Shown here in pieces: positions 1 to 13,494 of a stretch of DNA of 64,000 nucleotides (position 1 is its first letter; the number at the start of each line of letters is the position of its first letter). Source of the DNA: Aquatica leii (lineage: Eukaryota; Arthropoda; Insecta; Coleoptera; Lampyridae); the NCBI GenBank assembly GCA_035610365.1, contig CM069434.1, positions 100,614,806 through 100,678,805 on the forward strand, given 5' to 3'. The translations under genes were made by a program, and so were the position numbers. Below the pieces are notes generated by a model that ran no database searches, had not been told where the DNA came from, and worked only from the letters and a program-made list of their open reading frames with translations.

Positions 1-2880
1 CAATTTAAAATTTTTAATTTGTTGTCATGTCATTCAATTTTTATAATTTTATATAACTTGTAAGTTCTTTTAAATGTTTAATTATTTTTGTTAATTCATT
101 TGCTTTTAGTTTAATTGATGATGGCAATTTAAATTGTCAAAACTAGTATTAGAATAAATATAATTGTAGATTGACTTAAAGAAAAATATCATATTTTATA
201 ACAAAAATTTACTTTAAAAATGAAAATTTTTGTTAAGAATTAAACAATTTCAAAACGTATTTAATTTATCGAAAAATTGTTTTAATCGTTAACTAAACTT
301 ATGTATATGTAAATGAGAACAAACATTGTATAATTTTAATTATGTATATATTTATATACAATTACGTCATCAGTAATTCAGCCATCAGTGTAAGTTTTTC
401 GAATCATTAACTATTTCAAATCTAATTCATCTTATGCCGAGTAACACCTATTTTAGTTTATATGTAAATAAAGAATCTTGCTTCTTAGCTATTTTTCAAA
501 GCTACATCAGAATTTAAATAAGTTCGATAAATCTAAACTATAATCTGAAAAAAATTATAATCAATTAGAAAACGACATGGTTAATGCTTAAATTTTCAAG
601 AACAATACCTTAAGACAGATAGATTGCTGCCTTTCTCAACTGAACTACTTCAAGATTGTATCAAGACCTTTATGTGATTTGAATTTATACACTATTCATG
701 TATTTTTTTAATGTCTCAAACCACAACGTATATTAGAATTGTTAATATACTTTGTAAAAAAATTTTTTTCTAAATTTTGTTTGTTTGTAATTAACTTCTA
801 AAGTAATTTGTTAGGAAGAATGCAAGGTGTTTATTTATTTTTCGGCAAACAACGAAACAAAATTCTACAGTGACATTGAACTTTAGTTCGTAAATCAATA
901 GATCTATAGATAAATATATGCATAATGATTAATAAGACTTTATTTATTCAACATTTATTTCAGAGACGTTAGATACCTTTTAAATCTTTCCCGCCTAAGA
1001 TTGAACTCTGAAGAATAAAAAAAATCTAAAAAATTGAACCTACTTTTATCAATGGCAAATATTGAATGTTAAGATTAGGCGTTTCCGATTGTACATGTTT
1101 AAGCAAACACAATAAGCTTCAACAAAAAAATATTCGAGCGTCAAGATAAAGAAAGAAATGTGCACGTTTCAGCTGTCAGTTTCATTAGTAAGTTAAGATT
1201 CAGACACGAGGGTGCAATTGCTTTTGCAAAATGTACTTCAAACCCCCTTCGTCAGTATCACAAAAGTTATGATAGATCGAGTATAGAAGTTTCAGATAAG
1301 GCACAATCACACTTTGTAATGCTTTGCATTTATTGCAGAAACGTGCTCGAGATTAATAAAATTTGCTATATTGATGTTTATCTGCTTCGTTATTTTATTT
1401 TGCAAACCTCACGTATAATTTAATTACATCTTTATGTAAAGCAATTTTATATAAACATTATTGCTAAATTTGTTGAATTAATCTTTGCATTTTTCGCTTT
1501 GATTAAAGAATTTGAAAGTATAGTTGTCATTGGCGCGTCGTCAACGCACAATACTTTCAAATAAACTGTGTTACATCGTAATCAATTTCATATTAAAGAA
1601 ATAATTACTCAAGAGTGCTAAAAATACGTCAACAATTTTAAAAGAATTTGTTTACAACATTTTTTATTTAAATTTGCGACTGACAAGAATCTATTATCCT
1701 TAAAATGTTTGAGGTAATTTAAGCTTGTCTGTATTCAGGTTCTTCTACATCAAACTCTGGCAGGTTACGATTAATTTAATGTTTCTAAAAAAATTCAAAA
1801 TTTCAAACTGTCGTTTGAAGAGCTGTGTACTGTTGAATTTGTTATCCGAATGAAGCAGAATTTTTTAAATCTAAGTAACAAATTACATTAGATTAACAAT
1901 TTGATTACATCAATCAATACAACAAACATGTTATTTATTGATTCTTCTTATAAGTTTATGAGCACGTTAATTTAATAATCCATGTCACGACCCATAACGG
2001 TTATTCCGGTAAAAGAATATTTTGGGGAAGTATGAAAATAATTCCGGTACGATTCTATTGTATGCTAATCCGAATTGCGCACCCATCTGATAGATAGCGA
2101 GGTTACGATGCGATATAAACCTGTATGCATCATCTTATCTGTGTAGGTGCTGTAGTCATTGTAATTTTACATCTGTTTTATTGTTATTTATTGATGATGT
2201 CACGAAGATTTAAGGTCAGGTTTAAAACAATACCCACATTGCACTTGGATAATACTATTGCATTAAGTCTAAGTACCTACTAGTACTTACACAACTGATA
2301 ACGTCTTCAATTTTATAAATCCTAACCGCAGATCTTGTTTAGATATCTGCACTTTAATAATAAATACATTAACATAAAATTCAGTTGTGACAAAATCAAT
2401 AGAGCTACTGCCTAATATGGAAAGTGGTTGAATTGATGGTATACTCGCAGGACAAGACTGCTTAGTTTTAATTGAAAAACACATCGCTTATTTTAATTTA
2501 TTAAAACTTTATTACACAATTACATTGTTTGTAGTAGTGCATACTTCAGGAGAAAATGCACACTTCTTTGTATCAGTCAAATTTAATTTTAAAAATACTG
2601 AAACAAAGCGACAAAATTATGTTTAGATCAGAAATTTGACGTTGACGTCATTAAGCTTGTTTTTCAAATTGTTAAACACCAATAATTTTTGTTGAATTTA
2701 AACAATGAAATGAAATGTGGACGTTAATAAAAATAAAGATGTTTAAAAAGTTCAAAATTTATTGATATAACGTTTCACTTTAAGAAAGTATTATATATTA
2801 TCTACGTTATTTTCTGCAACAAACAATTTTAAACATGGTCGTATAAATATTGAAGAAGTGGCAACGGTATGGAATGCTAA
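1..2880. other. AT-rich sequence, no gene recognised
   Basis: I see no coding sequence with family resemblance on either strand. One open frame of 87 codons at 1160-1423 has no motif I recognise and is compatible with chance. A perfect 12-bp inverted repeat (ATTTGAAAGTAT) lies at 1510-1521 and 1551-1562 around a short GC-richer loop. There is no sign of an RNA gene or a complete transposon end. Confidence 0.6.
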
Positions 2881-2882
2881 AT

Positions 2883-2990
2883 GACGCACTTACACTAGAA
2901 GTCATAAAAAATATTCATGAAATTGTATTGGCAGACCACCGATTAAAGATTGATGAGATAGCTGGAAAAGTAGGCGTATCGCATACAAGT
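2883..2990 (+). pseudogene. mariner-type transposase fragment (helix-turn-helix)
   Basis: About 36 open codons read as a second mariner/SETMAR helix-turn-helix: LEVIKNIHEIVLADHRLKID followed by an IAGKVGVSHTS-like recognition helix. In mariner transposases this region binds the terminal inverted repeat. The frame closes soon after, and no DD34D catalytic domain follows. The next sequence (about 3013 on) looks like a different transposon. It is therefore a truncated relic without function. Assignment rests on recall of the mariner HTH consensus. Confidence 0.55.
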
Positions 2991-3012
2991 GGGGAAGGTG
3001 AAAGCCAAGTGA

Positions 3013-3180
3013 ATTTGCAATAGATTACCCGATTTTCAAAACATTTGACCTTTTATTTTAAAAATAATGTTCTGTATTGTAAATTTTGTCGATACAAATA
3101 ATGCAAAACACAAAAACACACGAGCAGAAGAACCAAAAAAATTACTACGGAATATATAAAATACTACTACATAAATTACA
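3013..3180 (+). pseudogene. possible BED-like zinc-finger transposase N-terminus
   Basis: A short stretch reads FILKNNVLYCKFCRYK followed by basic residues, after a small frame change. An aromatic-rich lead and a C-x2-C pair in this arrangement are typical of the N-terminal BED-like finger of hAT-related transposases. The histidines that would complete the finger are not clear. It could equally be a chance match. No flanking inverted repeat was found. Confidence 0.3.
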
Positions 3181-3364
3181 AAAATCGTATTTAAAAGCCA
3201 CTTTGTTATTACTTAAAATTGGTGCTGCTTCACCAAGACGTATTTTTTATTTTAATTAAAAAAATTAACAAGAGACACCTATAACACCGATACAAAACAA
3301 ATATTTTTTTAAGTTTTACCGGAAAAAAGTATTACTTAAAAAATACATTAATAGAAAACCGTTC

Positions 3365-3487
3365 AAAGAAACGATAACGATTTTACTTTGCGCCAATATG
3401 AATGGAGAAAAAGAAAAACTTTTAGCCATAGGTACAGCCAAACCAAAGGCTTTTAAGAATTTTAACAAGAATAGAGAGAATAAATTA
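3365..3487 (+). pseudogene. pogo/Tigger transposase fragment (DDE domain piece)
   Basis: One open segment reads ETITILLCANMNGEKEKLLA followed by IGTAKPKAFKNF. This is the strand between the first and second catalytic acids of the DDE_1 domain in pogo/Tigger transposases (family form: VTVLLCANATGSEKLKPLVIGKSxxPRCFKN). Neither catalytic acid is included. It is an isolated relic with no termini visible. Confidence 0.6.
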
Positions 3488-3589
3488 CGTAGTATGTGAA
3501 AGTTTAGTCTTGGACAACAAGTAGAAGTAAAAGGACGAGAGAGTTACAAGATTTTGATTAAAAAATGGGTATTGATTATAGTGACGAAA

Positions 3590-3715
3590 CTGGGTCGGAC
3601 CGAGCCGCGCTTTGATAAAAGCCCGACCCGGCCCAAATCTAAAAATTGTATCACCTGCCCAAAATCGGGCCGGGTTTTGAGTCGGCCCGAGCAAAAACCC
3701 GATTTTTTAATCTGT
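3590..3715. repeat. GC-rich repeat-like island
   Basis: About 120 bp of C/G runs stand out from AT-rich surroundings. The motifs CCCGACCCGGCCCAAAT and ATCGGGCCGGGTTTTGAGTC lie in opposite orientation to each other and are separated by about 20 bp, so the island can fold on itself. Open frames on both strands here (60-90 codons) are side effects of the composition. It looks like a piece of a dispersed repeat, but I cannot name the family. Confidence 0.4.
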
Positions 3716-4623
3716 AAAATGTTGTATGAGAAAGTTACGTTTTCACTTGGCGATACCTGCAATCCGAGCTTTAGCTCGTCCGAATACCAGAAAAGGATTC
3801 GATTATACTTTTAGATTGAACATTACGTCGAGTTTAAAATATAGTTGTCTCAAAAAGTCAGTAGGATTAAAGTGACACGATTTGAAAAGCGCAAATTTTA
3901 ATTCCCTAGTCAATTAGACGAACGCGAAAACGCGGTAATTAACCCATCGGAGTGACAAATAAAAGTGCATTCCAGCATCGGTTGACGAGAGCTTTTGAAG
4001 ATATCACAATTATACATTCAAATAACAACCCAAAGCAGCCCGAAAAAATATCAAAAAGTGCATCACGGCATTGGTTGAAGATCAGCTCCAAGGAACGAAC
4101 TAGTAACAACAGGAGAAAATTATAATAAAGTAGGACAAGCTAATTTTCACATTATTGATCGTAACTAAAACGTACTTCTTTTCAATTACTTAATGTAATA
4201 TTTTGCACTAATCGGAAATTGCGCGTGCAAATTTTGTTAATAGTAACCAAAGAAACCGTAGAGTAAATTTAAAACTCGCGTTAATTTAAATAATAACCTG
4301 GAAGATTTAGTAAATTCTTTAAATTCATTAACAATAAAAAATTAGATGACTAACACAACTATTAGTTATTTAAAATTGAACTCGGTACAACTCTTGTCTT
4401 TGATGGAAAAGGAACTCAACTAAATGCATTCTGTAAAGCGTGTGACAATATTGATGTTAGATATAGGGTCGTCCAAGAAGTACAAACAGTTATTAGAGCG
4501 GCTATTTTTTCAAAATATAAAAGAAGAGCATCAGAAATATTATCCCCTCGCGACGATTTAAACGATTGAACTGGATTGGATTAAAACTGCAATGTAATAG
4601 CGAAGGCTTCCACGGCCGGAGTC

Positions 4624-5093
4624 TATACTAAGATAAGAACGTCTTCCGGGTTTGGACCGTGTCAATGTTGTAACCGAAGTTGCCAACGTTTTGCCCACTT
4701 TCGTAAGGGGCTTCATCGGGTCGTGAGAGAAATCGAATAACTCAAACAAGCAACCGAAATCTAACTAAACACTTCTCAAAAGTTAGGTAATCAACTTGTT
4801 AACCAAGCCAGATTCTAAACTCAGAAAAGGTAAGAAAGAAAACGATAAACTTGAAAAGCAAACGAAAATCTAACAAAGAACCACTACAGAGTTAGGTTCA
4901 AGTTCAAGGTTTTTTTTCTTACCTTTTCTGAGTTTAGAATCTGGCTTGGTTCACAAGTTGATTACCTAACTTTTGAGAAGTGTTTAGTTAGATTTCGGTT
5001 GCTTCTTTGAGTTCTTCGATTTCTCTCACGTTGGCAACTTCGGTTACAACATTGACATGGTCCAAACCCGAAAGACGTTCTTATCTTAGTATA
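4624..5093. mobile_element. foldback (long inverted repeat) element inside gag fossil
   Basis: The left arm (4624-4838) and right arm (about 4914-5093) are reverse complements over roughly 180 bp, starting TATACTAAGATAAGAACGTC and ending in its complement. The left arm carries about 36 extra bases. The spacer is about 75 bp. The outer TATA ends are compatible with insertion at TA. No coding capacity is present. The element splits the gag-like sequence of the surrounding Ty3 fossil. It is a MITE or foldback element of unassigned family. Confidence 0.75.
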
Positions 5094-5655
5094 AAACTGC
5101 AACGATTGAACATTCTTCAGATCCACGCGATTTCGAACAATTAATAGTAGAATTTAGTAATATGAAAATTAATGAAAACAAAAATTTAATAGATTATGGA
5201 TTTAGGATTAGAATAGCAATACGAAATTTAATTGCCAAATTACATTTATCAAAGTTGGAGCATAAACATCTTCGACAGGAAATGTTAATCACAAATACGT
5301 TACATAGGTTTTTAGTAACTCTCCGATATCAAATAGCGATGTTTACGAAAACACAACAGTTTAGAACAATTATTTTAAATTTCTATAAATATTTTGATGC
5401 ACTAATTGGTATTTGTAATCTAAATAAATTAAAATTTAATATAGACTTGGAATAGTATATTAAAACACAAGTTACAGAATAAACGCGCTTGAATCACGGG
5501 TTTCATACACGAATCGCGCAGCGGCAAGTTTATGAAACGGTAGAATTATTGAAACGTATTCTATAACGTGTGTTTTATACTATTTTATCTTTAAAAAATT
5601 AAAATTACTGTAGGCATTTCTGTAAGTTGGGCAACCAACAATACAACCGTATATT

Positions 5656-8600
5656 GTAGACTGTGCCCGGCATTGTGGGTAAAGTAGGTATCTTTAGCGG
5701 GCAGTTTTGAAAAAGGATGTTGTTGTTGTTGTACCATGACTTGAGAAAAAGAATAAAACTGTTATTTGTGATTGTAAAACGTAATTTATTTAGAGAAAGT
5801 TCGGCCTTCAGATAATCAGAAGTGGGATATCTGCCGATCTGTATTTAGTAATATTAGGTGAAACTACGTTAAAAGTTAAATTACGTGATTAGTGCGGAAA
5901 ATTAGTTAAGCGAAAAGTAAAGGCAAAATGGCGACTGTAACGGAAAGCCCGCAGATGCAGTTTTTGGTGGAAGATCTGATTCAAGCCACAGTAAGACACT
6001 TATGGTACAACAGGAGCAAGAGGCGACACGTGCTACACCCAACCTCGAAGTTGCGTCTACACAGTTTAGACATGCGGACTTGGCTGCCATGTTGCCTGAA
6101 GTTGATGCCGAGGCGTACGAGGGTTATGACTAATGTTACACAAGAAGAAAGAAGCGGACAAGTGTACAAGAAAGCTCAAGTGTTCACAACAACCCGAAAT
6201 CTGGTTCAACAACCACGGCAGCGGTTCACAACAGGTGTTACAACTGCAATTTAGTGGACCATTGGAAAAATCAGTGTCCAAGGCCGGCAAGAGAAAGGGG
6301 TTCCTGTTTCAAGTGTGGTAGAGTGGGTCACCGATTAAGCGATTGTCCTAATCGCTAATCACTTGACACTACAACAAATTTAGTTCAGCAAGTTAAGGAG
6401 GTAACACCTGCCTATTCCATACCTTTTTATTTTTGTAGCGAAGATACAAACCAACGCGCTAGTGACTGTTTGGGCGTTATGGCAATAGTGGATTCTGGAT
6501 CACCAATAAGTCTCATAATAAAACAGTACGTACCAGCTTCACTGTACGTACCAGCTGAAGAGGTAAGCGAAAATTTTACAGGAATAAATGGATCGAAGTT
6601 AAACATTTTGGGACAAGTAAGAACAAATATAATTGTCAATAATATTTTGATTAGATTGAATTTTTATGTAGTACCAGATGACACTATGTCATACGCTAGT
6701 ATTTTAGGTAGGGACTTTATGTCAAATAGAACCATTAAAATCAGCTTAGGCGAAACCGTAGTAGTAGAAAGGGTGGCGAGTGAGCCAAACTTGCTCAACG
6801 AAATACTCAATATACCAACGTTGAAAGTTTGAACATAAACCCCCACTTAGTACGTAACGACAAATTGGAAGTGGCTAAATTATATGAAAGCACTTACAAA
6901 AAATGTTTTGAAAATGACTCCATTGTCGATGATTTTAAAATGAGTATCAGTTTGAAACACGAACAATCGATTTACTTTAGACCTAGACGTCTGTCATTCT
7001 CAGATAAAGAAAAGTTACAAGCTTTAATAGATAACTTATTACGAGAGGGTATAATTAGGTCAAGTTGGTCACCATACGCAGCTCATATTGTGTTAACTAG
7101 GAAAAAGAATGGAGAGATTAGGTTGTACTGCAATTATCATCAACTAAATAAAATCACAATTAGAGATAATTTCCCTACCCCAGTTATTGATGATCATTTA
7201 GATAGGTTGAAAGATAAGCGGTATTACAGTAGTTTAGATTTGCAAAATGGTTTCCACCAGGTTAAGATGGCAGACGACACATTGAAATATACATCTTTTG
7301 TCACCCCTTTAGGTTCGAATGGCTTTATATGCTCTTTGGCTTAACAAATTTCCCTCGTGTCTTTCAACGATACATAAATAAGATATTTTCAGAATTCATT
7401 GTTAAGGGTGAAATTTTGATTTATTTAGACGATATTTTGATGGCTACGAATACAATAAGCGAGCAGTTAGAAATATTAGATACAGTTTTTAGAACCGCAG
7501 GTAAATTTAGATTAAAGTTTAGATTAGACAAGTGTTCATTTTTGTATAACGAGATTATTTACTTAGGTTATCAAATCTACCACCAGGGTATTAGAAGGTT
7601 TATTTAGCATTTTTCAATTATTGCCAAACCATTATATGATTTAGTCAAGAAAAACGCAAAATTGCAGTTTGGAAAAGCTGAATTAGAAGCTTTTGAAACC
7701 CTGAAAGTTTGTTTGTCATCACAACCCAGATTAGCAGTTTACTCACCTCATTTAGTTACGGAATTGCACTGTGACGCTAGTAGTAGTGGGTACGGGTCAA
7801 TACTAGTGCAGAAACAACTCGATGGGAAATTCAAACCTGTATTCTATTTTAGTAAAACCACAACTCCTACAGAGGCAAAATACCATAGTTTCAAACTGGA
7901 GTGATTAGCTGTGGTTTATTCGATACAGAGGTTTTATATTTACTTGTTGGGGATCAAATTTAAGATCATTCTACAGACTGTGATAGTTTTAGACTAACCT
8001 TTAGTAAGCAAACGATTAACGCTAGGATATCTAGGTGGACAATGTTTTTACAGAACTATGAATTTGAAATTGAGCACCGTGCGGGTAAACGATTAGCCCA
8101 CGTGGATACACTTAGTCGATGCCACAGCATCTTAGTTTTAGAATTTAATGATTTCGAGAGGGTTCTAGCGATAAAACAATCAACCGATCTTCTCATAGAG
8201 GAAATTAAGAACATGTTAGAGCAGAGTGAAGTGAAAGACTATGAACTCAGGGATGGACTGGTTTATAGGAAATTTAAAGAACGAACTCTTTTATTTTATG
8301 TGCCAACAGCAATGGAAAATGCTGTAATAAGATCGCGACATGATGAGTTAGGGCATATAGGATTCGATAAAACAGTAGGTCAGATTTGTCAAACTTATTG
8401 GTTTCCTAAAGTTAGGGAGAAAGTTAGGAATTATATAGACAACTGTTTAAAGTGCATTGAGTTTTCTCCAGTTAGTGGCAAAGCAGAGGGATATTTACAT
8501 AGCATACTCAAGGGTAAGTTACCTTTCCATTCAGTTCATTTAGACCATTATGGTCCTTTGGAAAAAACGTCACGCGGGTATGAATATATTTTAACTGTAA

Positions 8601-9107
8601 TAGACGGGTTTACCAAATTTTTGAAGTTGTTCGCATGTAAAAGCACGAGAACTGATGAAGTAATTTAGCATATTAAAACTTACATCGAGATGTATAGTAG
8701 ACTGATTAGGATAATCACTGATAGAGGTACAGCTTTCACGTCTACCAATTATAAAGATTTTTTGTCATCTGAGAACATTCAACATGTCCTGCTAGCAGTT
8801 GGTACCCCGAGAGCTAATGGTCAGGGGAAAAAGGTCCACCGTGTCTTGACACCAATAATTTCGAAATTGTGTGACAAACCCTCTAAATGGTCCACTGTCT
8901 TACGCGATATAGAATTTAACATTAACAATGCAGTGTGTAGGTCGACTAGCGAGACCCCCAGTAAGTTATTATTTGGGATCAATCAAAAAGGAAAGGCCAT
9001 AGATAGAAAAAGGATGTTGTTGTTGTTGTACCATGGCTTGAGAAAGAGAATAAAACTGTTATTTGTGATTGTAAAACGTAATTTATTTAGAGAAAGTTCG
9101 GCCTTCA
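5656..9107 (+). mobile_element. Ty3/gypsy retrotransposon fossil with short direct end repeats
   Basis: About 100 bp is repeated at 5710-5810 and 9007-9107, nearly identical, and is interpreted as LTR sequence. The true left edge may be TGTAGACTGTGCCCGGC at 5656. Between the repeats, in order, are: gag with two CCHC zinc knuckles (about 6225-6355), aspartic protease (DSGSP motif, about 6490), reverse transcriptase (about 6940-7600, with YLDDIL), RNase H (about 7660-7900), and integrase with its HHCC finger and part of the DDE core (about 8320-8960). The integrase C-terminus is replaced by the right repeat. It carries several breaks and cannot work. The end repeats differ at only a few positions, which suggests moderate age. 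It is inserted in the 17.6-like fossil. Confidence 0.8.
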
Positions 9108-10605
9108 TTACTAAAATTCGTCTAAGGATTTGCTAATTCTTACACGATTTTAGTGTAAGAATCGCCAATTCTTATGTCGAAATAGAGAAAATAATTTATT
9201 AATACGTAGCGATGATAATAATTTTGTTTGGCATTTTAATAAACCTACAAAAATCAAAATTCTACCACAAATTAAACAAATTCACACATTGGCCTACGCT
9301 AAACTAAATCGAGACATTTTTATACCTCAACAAGAATTAGGTAAACGGAATAATAATAAATGAAGGACGATATAAAGTATATAATGAAAAAGTAAGTCTT
9401 GTATTAGAAAATCTCACTAACGTAGAACAACAAATAGAAATTAACAAATTAAATAAAGAATATAAGACTCAGAAGAAATTCAAGCACTCAGTTTTTCCCA
9501 ACATGCGACGATAACAAATTGAAACAACTTAATTAGAATAAATCACATAAATTTAGAAGAGAAATCACAATAATAAAATTATGCAAATACATCACCACCA
9601 AACACGAAGACCCTATTTTTTAAGATCATACCGAACTCAATTTACAAACAAGGAAAAGACAAAAAAACACATAGACCAGATGTTACAGCAAAAAATTATT
9701 AGGCAAGCAACTCATCATGAGGATTCCTTGTACATCTAGTGAAAAAAAAGGCGAATGCATCAGGAGTAGAAATAGTAGTAGATAGATATCCATTACCAAA
9801 CATAAAAGATATATTGGACAAGTTAGAAAAAGCACAATCTTTTAGCGTTTTAGATTTATCCTCTGGATATCATTAAATAGAAATAGAAACAGAATCAAAA
9901 CAAAAAATGGTGTTTAATATCGAATTTGGTCATTTCGAATTTAATAGAATGCCATTTGGACAACTTAACAACTGCACAATTTAAAACTTTAATTAGATAA
10001 ATGCAAATTTTGTCAAAATAGACCGTATTTTTAGGGTACATTATTACAAGCGAATCAAATAAAAAAGATCGAAGCTATAAAGAACTACCCAATCTCATGT
10101 CAAAAAGAGATAAAAGAGGTTTTTAGAACTTCTTGGTTACTACCGCAAGTTTATTAAGTATTAAGGATTAAGATTGACAAAGAATTTATAGAATCGGTGA
10201 ATAAATGCAAAACTCTTCTAATGAATGGCCCTATTTTAAAATATCCGAATATGGATAAAGAACTTACATTAACAACGGACGCCTCTAATAAAGCGTTAGG
10301 AGCAGTACTAACCAAAGAAAACCACACGGTAGCTTATGCATTCAGAACACTAAATAAACTGAACCAAACTACAGCACGACCGAGAAACAATTATTGGCAG
10401 TAGTATGGACAGTACATTTCCGACCCTATTTATATGGAAACAAATTTATCATAAAAACTGACCATAAACCATTAACATGGATGTTCTCATTAAAAGAAGC
10501 CAATTCCAAATTAACACGTTGGAAATTAAAATTAACGGAGTACAATTACGAAATGAAATTGTTACATGCCAAAGTTGAAACAAAGACACTTGCCTGAAAT
10601 ACAGT

Positions 10606-11310
10606 AACATAAACGGTGTTATGCCGGTGCTCAGTAAAGACGGGGTGGGTTCTTTTCAGAATTTCGTGATTGATTTGGAAAACTTGACGAAAACACAAAA
10701 TCAATCAAAATAAAGTCAAAATCAAAGGGCGCCATTAAGGGGTATAGGTTAATGGACTTCTGGCCCTTGCCAACCACAAACCCGCTCCTGAAGGATACAC
10801 TCTAAATGGACTTACTTTAATAGAGTGTATCTTACTAAAATCTGAAATAATCTAAAAATTTACATACGCGAAGGCCGACGGAATAAAAGCTTTGTTACAT
10901 TTAACAATTTAACATTTATTACATAATTGAAACAAATTAGACAAGCAATACAACAGGAAATCTACATTAAAGCTAAAGTCAATTTGACACAAATATCTTT
11001 CAAAAAAAAAAAAAAAAATGAAAACTTAACAAAAATAAACTAACTTATCTTTTAAAGGAAAGAAAAAAAAACAAAGACACGGCCGTCTGCGCATAATAAT
11101 AATAATAAAAAAAAATAAACATAATAAAATTCCGCAACTGTATAAAAACAGACTTTATAATTCTAAACTTATGGTACGTAAATATAAGATGGTCTTTCTT
11201 TTACTTTATTTTACTTTATATATACATTTATACATATAGATTGTTTTAATGTACTATAGGTCGATGTATACCGTACATTGATTTTATGTACAATTTTTCC
11301 TTCGGTGCAT
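10606..11310. other. unassigned block inside the 17.6-like fossil
   Basis: This sequence sits between the RNase H and later pol-like parts of the host fossil and resembles neither. It has a GC-richer half (10606-10800), a perfect 11-bp inverted repeat GATACACTCTA/TAGAGTGTATC at 10794-10804 and 10821-10831, a poly-A run near 11010, and TA/ACTTTATTT-type simple sequence to 11280. It could be an LTR relic or another non-coding insertion. Neither end is defined. Confidence 0.35.
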
Positions 11311-12879
11311 TAATGATCGGAATTTAAACAGTTTGATAGCAAATGCAGAAGCACCTTCAGACGAAAACATCCAGGAATTGGACAGAATACTGAAAAGGAC
11401 CAGAAAAAAAAGATGATAATGCAACAATTCACACATCAACGGGAAATGTACAAATATATATCCTTTATAAAAAGTCATCATTGAATGTAGCAAAAAATTT
11501 ATTTATTTTTGATATCTATAATAACTCATTTCATTCCATTATAAAATATATTAAAAAAAGAAGGATTTATTGTAATTTACCATTTGCTTTTAATAATAAT
11601 GAAGTTTTGAACGTTTAAAAAAAAAATTATAAAACCAAATGTTACTATGAGTATTTATTTTAAGAATCGAAATATAGAACCGGGCATTTTAAAAGTTATA
11701 AAAGAAAATTTCAATGACATTACCAATAAATTCCTAAATGACAAAGAAAACCTAAAAAAAATACGGGAAAAACTTAACATCGTGGAATAAACGAAACTGA
11801 TAAATCGTTAAAACAATTATACTATTGGCCTACTATGGATACAGACGTGACAACCTACATCAATAATTATGAGATATAACTTAGCTAAAGTGATCGCAAC
11901 GCACAAAAGTTACCAATAGCGTTAACCCCAACTCCCGATATACCTTTTCCAACTTTACATTGCGACTTATTATTTATTGCTAAAAAATTAATACCAACAA
12001 TCGTGGACGCTTTCTCATAGTACACCCAAGTCTAGGTTTTACTAGATCGAAATTCATAAACAATTTTAGAATATTATACCCTGATATGGCTCATCACGGC
12101 ATTTTGTCTAAATTAATCACAGACAACGATCCGGCATTTGGCAGTAACTTAATGTTCGAATTTCTCAAGGTTCACTAAATTGAACACCACAAAACCTGTA
12201 CGGAAAATTCTGAATGAAATAGAATATAGAGAGGTTCAATTCAACGCTCATTGAATCCTTACCCGTAGCAAATATAGAAAAATCCTAATTACTCAAATTT
12301 ACTCAATACTAACTAACAATTACTAACAAAATAACTGAAGAGTATATAAACGAAAGAAACAAAATTATGAATCTTATCAACCAACAAGTTAAGAATGATA
12401 TAATAAAAACAAAAAAAAACACAACAAAAACAACCTAAACGATCCTTTCAAGAAAATTTACCAGAAGTGATTGCTTATGTATGAAGAAACCCACAAAAGA
12501 ATCAACTAACGCCCTGTGCCGATAAAATAAAGTTACAAGATGTAACAAACAAATACATTCAAAATAAAAAAACAAACGAACAAAATGAAAAAGGGATTTA
12601 ATAAGGAAAAATAAAAAATATGTATCTATACAGAATGAAGACAGCAATCCTTTTGACTTTGACTCTAGTACTAGTAAAAAACGGAAATTCTAGTAAACCT
12701 TTAAATAACTCATGTTATCCATAGAATGATACAAAGCATATTATCATTTATTTAATTATAAGTCAGTTGTTATTTTAAGACATAAAACTATACATTCGCT
12801 AGTTACTAATTTTACACAACAGCACGATAGTAAATAGTATTATAAATAATGTAAACAGTAATAGTATATTATCAAATTA

Positions 12880-12951
12880 GTTGTGTAAACAGTCTATTGT
12901 GAACGATAGTGCCACAATAGAACGAGTTCAACAATAGACTGTTTATACAAC
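12880..12951. repeat. short inverted repeat (21-bp stem)
   Basis: GTTGTGTAAACAGTCTATTG(T) at 12880-12900 pairs with 12931-12951 at 20 of 21 positions, around a 30-base loop. It could be the core of a small MITE or the termini of a larger lost element. I see no target duplication. Confidence 0.7.
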
Positions 12952-13494
12952 ATATTTTATATATTACTTTATCCAATTGCCTTATGATTTGAATTATCGT
13001 GAAAAACTTAGCTTTGGCGAAACCGACATTAGTGATCTAGTGAAATTTGTTTTCAGTCAATTGTAAGGTGCTGACATGTAACAATAATCTAAGATTACAA
13101 TGATCTGACAAAAACATAGACACAAAGAAACTAATAAATTACTGCAATCTCAAAGTTTTGTATTTTAAAAGTTTAAAATAATTAGTATGTATTTCGCTTA
13201 TACTGTTATTAAATCAGGTGTTTTAGTAAGTAACTGCAGTAGGTACATAGCTAACATTAAACCTACTCGCAAGTACATTATTTAAGTCGCATTGAGATAT
13301 TCACTTTGAAACAAACAACGATGTCCATCACTGCAAATTATGTATAACAAACTATTAAAATTCATTTCCAGGCCCATACCAATGTTTTGTACCTAACTGA
13401 CGGACAGTTACGATGGAATTAATTGCTACATTTGGCAAGTGTCTATTAAATATAAATATTTTTTATAAACAAATAATTCATTAACACGATTTTT

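Larger units (their letters stand above)
4380..12720 (+). mobile_element. old Ty3/mdg4 (17.6/gypsy-like) retroelement fossil, interrupted
   Basis: Pieces in the expected order lie across this interval: gag-like stretches (about 4380-4570 and 5105-5650), reverse-transcriptase-like sequence (about 9600-9990), RNase H (10197-10597, with a TDASNKALGAVL motif and TDHKPLTWMF), an integrase zinc-finger and core-like region (about 11640-12330), and a hydrophobic leader near 12635 that could be the start of an env remnant. The order and motifs match the 17.6/297/gypsy group. It is heavily decayed, with many breaks and no LTRs I can define. A foldback element, a second Ty3 fossil and an unassigned block lie inside it, so it is older than those. 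Confidence 0.65.

Noticed and set aside
3485-3814. Three overlapping frames on both strands
   Set aside because: They arise from a GC-rich, stop-poor repeat island rather than coding selection.
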